A DNA stretch of 5,261 nt from LC029 sp036676475. GTDB lineage: Bacteria; Bacillota; Bacilli; Aneurinibacillales; RAOX-1. Below the pieces are notes generated by a model. That model made no database searches, had not been told where the DNA came from, and saw only the letters and a program-made list of their open reading frames with translations. Location: NCBI GenBank assembly GCA_036676475.1, contig JAKFCU010000118.1, forward strand, positions 1-5,261, given 5' to 3'. Position numbers and translations under genes: made by a program. Positions 1 through 4,630 of this stretch are shown in pieces (the first letter of the stretch is position 1; every line of letters begins with the position of its first letter).

Positions 1-379
1 CCACTGGATTCTCCAGTTTATCTGTTGGCAGTACCCAAAGTTCCACACTCAACAGACGGTCGATATACGTTCAAAGTTTTACAGTTGCAACGACTTTCTG
101 CAACCAACCCCATACTTTGAGTTGTCAAAGTTCAAATGGAGTGCCTTTATCAACGGTTTTCTCCATAGGTAAATTATACCACAAAAAAAAGAATATGGGC
201 AGGCTTGGGTTGAGAGGTACAAAAACTTGATGAGGTCTACGACCCCACCGTTTTTGTAGCGTCCATTCCTCCCCATCACTGAAGTGAGGGGTATCCTGTC
301 CGCTTTTATCATGAAATGAGAATTTGATTGCGATTTATTAAGCTAAACCAGCATTGTTTAAGAACAAGCACGGTGAAAA
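1..379. other. non-coding region with nested inverted repeats
   Basis: No ORF here has both a credible ribosome binding site and a recognisable protein; the long minus-strand frame over 79-312 reads through hairpins and looks spurious. The sequence holds several inverted repeats: ACTGGA/TCCAGT at 3-17; GTTGCA/TGCAAC at 84-104; TACAAAAAC (218-226) against GTTTTTGTA (250-258), enclosing GGTC-TAC-GACC (234-244); and CCCC-TCAC/GTGA-GGGG at 271-291. The word CAAAGTT occurs three times (36, 72, 126). On the minus strand a TATAAT (173-178) lies just before a 13-codon ORF starting at 166 (MEKTVDKGTPFEL); its -35 is poor. The hairpins suggest a structured RNA, or an end of an IS200/IS605- or IscB-type element lying to the left. 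This is inference, and nothing in the window proves it. Confidence 0.35.
218..258 (-). repeat. nested hairpin, 9-bp outer stem
   Basis: TACAAAAAC at 218-226 is exactly complementary to GTTTTTGTA at 250-258. The loop contains a second perfect hairpin, GGTC-TAC-GACC, at 234-244. Together with the adjacent hairpin at 271-291 this gives two neighbouring stem-loops within about 75 bases. They would fold equally well on either strand. I mark minus because the minus strand then runs into an 8-T run (183-190) and a TATAAT box. A function in RNA is a guess. Confidence 0.4.
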
Positions 380-570
380 GTCTTTATAAGAGCTTTGAAG
401 GACAAAATGCAGCAATTGAGCGTGAGCAAAGTCCTTCATAAGGGCACTGAAGGACATAATACAGCAACTGAGCCTGAGTAATGTCCTTCATAAGAGCACT
501 GAAGGACAAAGTGCAGCAACTGAGCCTGAGTAAAGTCCTTCATAAGCACAGAGGGAGGGCAAAATGCAGT
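380..570. repeat. tandem 51-52 bp hairpin-containing repeats, 3.5 copies
   Basis: Units begin at 380, 431, 483 and 535, each with a form of GTCCTTCATAAG; the fourth is partial and degenerate. Units 2 and 3 contain a perfect 8-bp stem GTCCTTCA/TGAAGGAC with a 9-base loop (TAAGRGCAC), followed by a shared linker of the form GCAGCAACTGAGCCTGAGT. Unit 1 is diverged (GTCTTTATAAG) but keeps the pairing with a G-U pair. The linkers are near-identical rather than unique, so this is not a CRISPR array. I associate similar intergenic hairpin repeats with Bacillaceae genomes, but cannot name the family. Confidence 0.8.
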
Positions 571-600
571 TTTTGACAGTATCGTGTAAAATTCGCACAC

Positions 601-640
601 AAAAAAGGCCTACTCCATCTTAAGAGAATGGGAGTAGCCC
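601..640 (-). terminator. rho-independent terminator of the DUF1002 gene
   Basis: On the minus strand, GGGCTACTCC (640-631) pairs with GGAGTAGGCC (616-607) with one mismatch, and the stem extends inward by AT/AT across a bulged C. A run of six T (606-601) follows directly. It starts 14 bases after the TAA stop of the DUF1002 gene at 655-657, which is where that gene's terminator should be. Confidence 0.88.
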
Positions 641-654
641 TCATCTATGATCAG

Positions 655-1533
655 TTAAGACCATATTTTCGTTAAAAATTCAACCAACGCGTTCCATACC
701 GATGCCAAAAAACTCTTTCCTGCTTCTACTTTTTCTGGATTCTTCTCCAACCAGACGTTAGCCTTTTCCGCTATATCGCTTATTTGATCAGCTACTCCCT
801 GCCAATCAATATTAAGCTCCTTTATCTTTTTCAATAGTTCCATAAGTGAAGCCATCTGTTGATCGGTTAATTGGATCCCCATCTGCTGTGCGACCATCTC
901 TATGATGGCTGTGTAATCGGCGTCGCTCTCGGGGTTTTTCTTTTGGATTTCTTCTTTAAGTGCTGAGATGAATTGGGCCGCTTTGTCTTTATCCCCGATT
1001 TGATCTGCTAGAGTAGCTGTCTTTACCATTTCTTCATTGGCTACTTTTTTATTTTCTTCCGGGAGATTCTCGCCCGTTGCCGTTTCGAAAGCCTTGGTAA
1101 TCCCTACAAGAGCGGCTGTTCCAGACACAGGGAACGGAGCTGTGATGACCACACCGGCATCTTTGATCCCTGCAGTCAGAAGACTGTTTCGATACATATC
1201 CTCACTTACCCAAGTAATATTGCTGGTTTCTACGGTTAAGCCGTCTCCCTGATTTTCAAAGGTTATGAGGACAGACGATATGGCACGCGTTCCAATGATC
1301 GAAGGCGTAACAAGCCCTTTCAAGTACTTCACCTCGTCTTGGTGGGTCACCGTAACCATCATGTCTTTACTGTCCTGCTGAAATTGGTTTAGGATCTGAG
1401 TTTTTTGGCTGTCGTTCAGGTCTGCTCCGATCGTGATCACGCGGTCTCCGACGGCAACGTCAGCTGAAGCAGTAGAGCTGAACATGACAAAAGCTATGAG
1501 TATGATGCCTAGTAATCTCTTTTTAAATGTCAT
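655..1533 (-). CDS. ypuA: secreted DUF1002 (YpuA-like) protein
   Basis: Exported protein of the DUF1002 family, a Firmicutes family of about 300 residues with no assigned biochemical function; Bacillus subtilis YpuA is the member I have in mind. The 292-residue length fits. Residues 1-24 are a signal peptide: KKR at 4-6, a hydrophobic core LLGIILIAFVMF at 7-18, and an ASA cleavage site before Asp25. The mature part opens with the family-typical VAVGDRVITIGADLN, continues as an alpha/beta region to about 160, then becomes helical and charged, with the conserved-looking QQMGIQLTDQQMASLMELL near 217-235. ATG at 1533 is preceded by GAGGTGG (1541-1547), 7 bases away. It appears monocistronic, with its own terminator at 601-640. 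An inverted repeat lies 25 bases upstream of the ribosome site. The family assignment is strong; the symbol is by resemblance only. Confidence 0.9.
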   Translation of the reverse strand: MTFKKRLLGIILIAFVMFSSTASADVAVGDRVITIGADLNDSQKTQILNQFQQDSKDMMVTVTHQDEVKYLKGLVTPSIIGTRAISSVLITFENQGDGLTVETSNITWVSEDMYRNSLLTAGIKDAGVVITAPFPVSGTAALVGITKAFETATGENLPEENKKVANEEMVKTATLADQIGDKDKAAQFISALKEEIQKKNPESDADYTAIIEMVAQQMGIQLTDQQMASLMELLKKIKELNIDWQGVADQISDIAEKANVWLEKNPEKVEAGKSFLASVWNALVEFLTKIWS

Positions 1534-1571
1534 TTTTTCACCACCTCAATGATTAATATAGCATAGTTTTG

Positions 1572-1589
1572 ATGATCTCCGTAGATCAT
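1572..1589. promoter_or_regulatory. 7-bp inverted repeat upstream of the DUF1002 gene
   Basis: ATGATCT (1572-1578) and AGATCAT (1583-1589) are perfect inverted copies around CCGT. The site lies between the ribosome binding site of the DUF1002 gene and any upstream DNA, so it could be an operator or a hairpin in the 5' leader. No good -35/-10 pair could be placed near it, so its role is uncertain. Confidence 0.35.
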
Positions 1590-2288
1590 TCAAAAAAAGC
1601 CCCCCAAGGATGGGTTAGGTGCTGACAGGTTGAGTTGTTATCAAGACGTTCATTTAACAGCCTTATTTGTGTAAGCCGGCTTTAGAAAGCTGAGATTGCT
1701 TAATCCTTACGCAAGAAAAATTTCTTGAAACCCGTCATTTAGGATAATGATCAAATGCTTGCGTAAGACGCAGTTGTGTGCACTTGATTCAGGTTCAAGT
1801 TCGACCGTTAGATGAAACGGTCTTGATGAAAGATCAGGTGGACAAATAGGCAATGTCATCAATTCTTCAATCCTTTCAGTCAAATAGAGTATAATGATTA
1901 TCCTTTATCATTTTCACCATAGAATGCCGTATGAAGAATATTATTGGTATAGTGAATTAATCTGCCAAATAGTTGAATAACCAAAGAAAAGAGGATCAAC
2001 TATTCTTGTTCCCTTTTTTATTAACTCAGCGGTCGCGCACAATTGCAACATATCTTGTTCTAACTCGCGCATTTATACCGCAAACTCGCTCATATCTTGA
2101 TTAGCCCACTCATAACAAGGAGTTTTTGATCTTTTCAGTAGATAAAAAGTGGCCGTTACCTCTAGTAGGGTATATTTATACTTAAAAATAGAACCCAAAA
2201 TATAGTGTAAATTAAATTAGGAAACTGCCTTTTCTCCACAAAACTCGCCGATAAACCCCAAATACGACAAATTCAACCAAATTATTAT
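1590..2288. other. gene-free AT-rich region with scattered inverted repeats
   Basis: Nearly 700 bases without a supportable ORF on either strand. It contains a 10-bp palindrome AAGCCGGCTT (1673-1682); an exact 10-bp inverted pair CTTACGCAAG/CTTGCGTAAG (1706-1715 and 1758-1767), with CAAGAAA-AA-TTTCTTG at 1712-1727 overlapping its left arm; a hairpin GACCGTT-AGATGA-AACGGTC (1803-1822); an exact 9-bp inverted pair AATAGTTGA/TCAACTATT (1968-1976 and 1996-2004) with a T run 9 bases further; and degenerate repeats near 2049-2113. A TATAAT at 1890-1895 has no good -35 and no gene after it. The region reads like decayed intergenic or mobile DNA between two minus-strand genes. Confidence 0.5.
2049..2113. 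repeat. degenerate ~21 bp tandem repeat
   Basis: AACTCGCGCAT (2062) and AACTCGCTCAT (2083) lie 21 bases apart, and AGCCCACTCAT (2103) is a diverged third copy. CATATCTTG occurs at 2049 and again at 2091, 42 bases apart, in keeping with the same period. On the minus strand this reads as ATGAGCGAGTTT-type words. I associate such intergenic words with Bacillaceae genomes, but have no named family. Confidence 0.5.
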
Positions 2289-2340
2289 AAAAAAACAGTA
2301 AAGCCCGCGCGGCGACCGATCAAATCGGCCCTCGTGCGGG
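2289..2340 (-). terminator. rho-independent terminator after the ABC exporter remnant
   Basis: On the minus strand CCCGC (2340-2336) pairs with GCGGG (2308-2304), and inside it GGCCGAT pairs with ATCGGTC around a TTG loop (one G-U pair). A run of seven T (2295-2289) follows after an 8-base spacer. It lies about 47 bases past the TGA of the ABC fragment and shares its high G+C, so gene end and terminator probably arrived together. Confidence 0.8.
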
Positions 2341-2386
2341 TTTCTGCATGTGTGTTGCGCCATTGCGCTTGCGTCAAAGACGTCCG

Positions 2387-2962
2387 TCAGACCGCATCCT
2401 GTGTTTCGCGGCTGCTGAACTGGCTTTGGTACAAGTCGGCGTAGAAGCCGACTTTCGCCAGTAGATCCTCGTGCGTCCCCTGCTCGATGACGGAGCCATG
2501 ATTCATAACGAGGATCAGATCGGCGTCCCGGATTGTGGACAGCCGGTGCGCGATGACGAAGCTCGTTCGTCCATTCATCAGCTCGCTCATGGCGCGCTGA
2601 ATGTGGATCTCCGTCCGTGTGTCGACGCTGCTGGTCGCTTCGTCGAGGATCAGAATCGCCGGGTCGGCGAGAATGGCCCGGGCGATCGTGAGCAGCTGCT
2701 TCTGCCCCTGCGAAATGTTCGACGCTTCCTCGTTCAGCACTGTATCGTAGCCGTCCGGCAGCGTGCGGATGAAATGGTCCGCATAAGCCGCCCGGGCCGC
2801 CTGCACGACTTCTTCCTCCGTCGCGCCTGCGCGACCGTACGCGATGTTGTCGCGGATCGTCCCGTTGAACAGCCAAGTGTCCTGCAGCACCATCCCGAAT
2901 ATGCTGCGAAGCGAACCGCGTAGCAACCCCCATACACTCTTGATAAGGGCAAATACTCCCAT
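2387..2962 (-). pseudogene. 5'-truncated ABC exporter, nucleotide-binding domain only
   Basis: Remnant of a fused membrane/ATPase ABC multidrug-type exporter (MdlB/LmrA-like), whose intact members are about 570-620 residues. Only the last ~175 family residues remain. Residues numbered from the ATG at 2962: Q-loop Gln27 in GMVLQDTWLFNGTIRDNI, signature ISQGQ at 83-87, Walker B AILILDE at 102-108, D-loop SSVD at 111-114, H-loop His139 in VIAHRLSTI. The six-helix membrane domain and Walker A are absent, so it cannot bind ATP normally. Similarity starts near residue 15 (about position 2920); the first 14 residues (MGVFALIKSVWGLL) are encoded by unrelated AT-rich DNA, and the ATG has no good ribosome site. 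Base composition jumps to G+C-rich exactly here. Position 2387 is the natural 3' end, with its terminator at 2289-2340. Other frames over this stretch are shadows. Confidence 0.88.
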
Positions 2963-3023
2963 TAACCCATCATTTTAAGTAAAAGGAACCTGAATAGAGG
3001 GAAAATGTCTCTTTACACAGTTT

Positions 3024-3037
3024 TGCAATCGCTTACA
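3024..3037 (-). promoter_or_regulatory. catabolite-responsive element (cre), orphan
   Basis: The minus strand reads TGTAAGCGATTGCA, matching every specified position of the Bacillus cre consensus TGNAANCGNWNNCA, the site bound by CcpA. It lies 62 bases upstream of the ATG that opens the ABC remnant, in the AT-rich DNA before the junction. It may be left over from a promoter whose gene was replaced by the ABC fragment. No convincing -35/-10 pair is visible beside it. A chance match is possible. Confidence 0.5.
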
Positions 3038-3044
3038 ATCCGTA

Positions 3045-3186
3045 AAAAGAGGCTGTTGTGAGAATATTTCCCCCTACTTTTCCTCTTCTTCTCCCATTTT
3101 GAGTTACAATGGAAATTTTTACCCTTATGAGTAACGGATAGCGCAGCCCCATGATGGAGGTCGCTAGTTCATCAACAGGCTCTTTT
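3045..3186. mobile_element. MITE-like element, 142 bp, with terminal inverted repeats
   Basis: The left end AAAAGAGGCTGTTGTGA (from 3045) and the complement of the right end, AAAAGAGCCTGTTGATGA (from 3186), match at 13 of the first 14 positions. The interior codes for nothing. The right inner part, with TTATGAGTAACGGATAGCGC and CGCTAGTTCATCAACAG, resembles the end of transposase-bearing insertion sequences of Bacillales; I suspect the IS1182 type but cannot prove it. No clear target duplication flanks it. Its right edge meets the stop codon of the HNH ORF. It could be a non-autonomous element or an internally deleted insertion sequence. Confidence 0.65.
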
Positions 3187-3635
3187 CACTCCTTGCTTCT
3201 CCAAATCTCAATGGACCATCGCTGATCGCTCTTTACCTCATCTAAACCTCTTTTATTTTCCTCACACCAATTCACGTATTGGGTAAATTCACGAACGGTC
3301 AATCGATTCTGAGAAGCTAGTTCTTCAATTAATTGGTCCCATAATCGCATGTTGATTTTGTCTTTGACCTCCTTTCGTTTCACCCAGCGAAAAGGGTTCA
3401 GACTTGATTTGGTTCGATTCAAGGTTTGGTCTAACGAATAGACATTTCCTTTGATATTTCCCCCATGCCCCCAGCTGATCGGGATGAAATGATCGACCGT
3501 AACATCAAAAGAATTTTTTTTAGAAATCGCACATCGTTGTTGTTTAAGTGTGTACACTTCCTCTTTGGTTAAGTTACAAGGAAGATGGTTAAGCAATGCT
3601 TTTCGAATGTCTTTGTTTTTCAAGTCTAACGTCAC
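3186..3635 (-). CDS. HNH endonuclease-like protein, probably 5'-truncated
   Basis: Small HNH-fold nuclease of 149 residues. Visible features: Cys35 in CAISKK, the core VDHFIPIS with Asp48-His49, then GHGGNIKGNVYSL with Asn64, and NRTKSSLNPFRW with Asn73 and Lys76. This is the beta-beta-alpha metal motif that cuts DNA. The C-terminal part (84-149) is helical and charged. The GTG start has no Shine-Dalgarno. The frame stays open for 22 more codons up to TAG at 3702-3704, and these encode family-like sequence (AYYFNGETIPLSEQKIDQ) without ATG, GTG or TTG. The original start therefore seems lost and the ORF may not be expressed. The TGA stop shares its last base with the MITE edge. The target and any partner are unknown; no methylase or toxin partner is next to it. 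Confidence 0.7.
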   Translation of the reverse strand: MTLDLKNKDIRKALLNHLPCNLTKEEVYTLKQQRCAISKKNSFDVTVDHFIPISWGHGGNIKGNVYSLDQTLNRTKSSLNPFRWVKRKEVKDKINMRLWDQLIEELASQNRLTVREFTQYVNWCEENKRGLDEVKSDQRWSIEIWRSKE

Positions 3636-3715
3636 CTGATCTATTTTCTGTTCTGATAATGGAATAGTTTCTCCATTAAAGTAATATGCACTAGTGTTAC
3701 CCTAAGTCACAAACA

Positions 3716-3741
3716 AGGGCCTTTCCTTTCAGAAAAGCCCT
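3716..3741 (-). terminator. hairpin after the peptidase/unknown-gene unit
   Basis: The minus strand forms AGGGCTTTTC-TGAAAG-GAAAGGCCCT, a 10-bp stem with one G-U pair and a 6-base loop. The T tract after it is weak (TGTTTGTG). It lies 61 bases past the stop at 3803, the expected place for a terminator of the 3803-5261 unit, and just before the frame of the HNH ORF begins. Confidence 0.55.
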
Positions 3742-3802
3742 GATGCTAGTAGCTTCTCCGTTCATGATCACGAATCATGTAAGAGAATGGAAACGATTGT
3801 TC

Positions 3803-4249
3803 CTATTTCATGAGGTGATTACCTGCCCATGAAAAATACATCTCCCATTTTTCTGCCATCCAAATCCGCTTCTCTTCTAAAGTCATCTCAGCGATCAGCC
3901 TTTTCGTCGGTTTAATTCCCCTCCCCAAAATATGACGCTTTAAATTGGACAACTCCTCCGTCCTGTCTAATAGAAACTGGCTGATGCGGTAAGCATCCTC
4001 TTGAATCCTTCCTACATCCCACCGCTGTTCTCTCTCTTTTTTGGCTTGCAATACCATATAGCGTTCACTTCGTCTTGTACAAACCTCCCATGGATAGTTA
4101 AGCTCCATCTCCTGCATCCACTGTTTTTGGATCAGGTCAAACCAGATCCCATTATGCGCTCCATCAAACATGACATAAGGAGCCCTTCGACCATGCCCAT
4201 CACAGCACATCATGGTGGAGATGCCGACCGCACTAATCGCTTTCAACAA
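3803..4249 (-). CDS. C-terminal piece of a frameshifted gene of unknown function
   Basis: I do not recognise this family. The visible ORF can only start at TTG (4249), with no ribosome site, giving 148 residues; this is very unlikely to be the true start. The same frame stays open for 33 more codons back to a TGA at 4349-4351 and encodes protein-like sequence (THYWGKWKYFIKRKHGPKI, then RTITLDPGIALL) running smoothly into AISAVGISTMMCCDGHGRRAPYVMFDGAHNGIWFDLI. Cys-Cys-Asp-Gly-His-Gly could bind metal and recalls the C-x-G-H plus P-Y-V pattern of some phage and plasmid hypothetical proteins (a loose resemblance only). The rest is helical and rich in Lys, Glu, Arg and Trp. It overlaps the N-terminal piece at 4243-4608 by 7 bases; together they make about 268 residues. 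Confidence 0.65.
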   Translation of the reverse strand: MLKAISAVGISTMMCCDGHGRRAPYVMFDGAHNGIWFDLIQKQWMQEMELNYPWEVCTRRSERYMVLQAKKEREQRWDVGRIQEDAYRISQFLLDRTEELSNLKRHILGRGIKPTKRLIAEMTLEEKRIWMAEKWEMYFSWAGNHLMK

Positions 4250-4608
4250 CAGAGCGATCCCTGGATCAAGGGTAATCGTCCGGATTTTCGGCCCATGCTT
4301 TCTTTTGATAAAATACTTCCACTTTCCCCAATAGTGTGTACCACCGCTTCATGATTTCTTCCCGGCATAAAACGAATGCTCTCGACTACTTTCTTGATAT
4401 CCAGTTCAGGCAACAGCTCAATCTTCCCCTCCTTCGTGCAAGTCACTCCTAATTCCTTGAAGAAAATTCCAAAGCTCCACTTGTCTTCTCGATGGTTCGC
4501 ACTTGATAGATAGATTCCCTCTTCTTTCACGGAAATAAAATAACCTCGAAATCGTAACGCCTCCGCCACTTTCTCTTGAATCGTTGAATTGACTAAAAAT
4601 TGATTCAT
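4243..4608 (-). CDS. N-terminal piece of a frameshifted gene of unknown function
   Basis: Begins at ATG 4608 (MNQFLVNSTIQEK), 8 bases after AGGAGG at 4617-4622; the nearer ATG at 4614 is only 2 bases from that site and is a poor start. The first 87 residues look like genuine protein: a helix (QEKVAEALRFRGYF), beta strands with GIYLSS and WSFGIFF, then IKKVVESIRFMPGRNHE. After Glu87 (codon 4350-4348) the frame yields VVHTIGESGSILSKESMGRK and soon stops at TGA 4243, while the -1 frame carries the plausible continuation. I take the true gene to be 3803-4608. It follows the peptidase stop by 22 bases, so it is in the same operon. Function unknown. Confidence 0.7.
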   Translation of the reverse strand: MNQFLVNSTIQEKVAEALRFRGYFISVKEEGIYLSSANHREDKWSFGIFFKELGVTCTKEGKIELLPELDIKKVVESIRFMPGRNHEAVVHTIGESGSILSKESMGRKSGRLPLIQGSLCC

Positions 4609-4616
4609 CCACATGA

Positions 4617-4622
4617 CCTCCT
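4617..4622 (-). promoter_or_regulatory. Shine-Dalgarno AGGAGG that fixes the start at 4608
   Basis: A perfect AGGAGG on the minus strand is 8 bases from ATG 4608 but only 2 from ATG 4614, and it lies downstream of an in-frame TTG at 4644. The spacing selects 4608 as the start of the unknown gene. The site sits in the short gap after the peptidase stop, indicating co-transcription. Confidence 0.8.
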
Positions 4623-4630
4623 CTTTTTTC

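Noticed and set aside
79..312. Minus-strand ORF of 77 codons at the left edge
   Set aside because: It runs through the hairpins at 218-291 and 84-104, lacks a ribosome site, and has no recognisable protein character; other explanations for the structure are better.
380..570. CRISPR array
   Set aside because: Linkers between the hairpins are nearly identical rather than unique, the unit is about 52 bp throughout, and no cas gene is present.
1037..1252. Plus-strand ORF of 71 codons
   Set aside because: Lies entirely antisense to the well-supported DUF1002 gene, with no ribosome site; a shadow.
1595..1620. Terminator on the minus strand (G6 then T7)
   Set aside because: The G and T runs look right but only a 3-bp stem can be formed, and no minus-strand gene ends there.
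1785..1803. tRNA T-arm-like GGTTCAAGTTC
   Set aside because: The flanking bases do not form a T stem and no acceptor, D or anticodon stem could be found.
1890..1912. TATAAT promoter and Fur-like box (ATAATGATTATC)
   Set aside because: Only partial agreement with the Fur consensus in the second half, no good -35, and no gene downstream on that strand.
2471..2923. Plus-strand ORF of 150 codons
   Set aside because: Antisense shadow of the ABC ATPase domain in G+C-rich DNA.
2217..2933. Long minus-strand ORF of 238 codons overlapping the ABC remnant
   Set aside because: Arg/Gly/His-rich translation typical of a wrong frame in G+C-rich DNA; the frame carrying the Q-loop, signature and Walker B is the real one.
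3763..3779. 6-bp inverted repeat CATGAT/ATCATG
   Set aside because: Short, no gene start to regulate; likely chance between a stop codon and a terminator.
4001..4354. Plus-strand ORF of 117 codons
   Set aside because: Antisense to the frameshifted unknown gene; no ribosome site and low-quality translation.
4418..4612. Minus-strand ORF of 64 codons in another frame
   Set aside because: Shadow of the N-terminal piece that starts at 4608 with a perfect Shine-Dalgarno.
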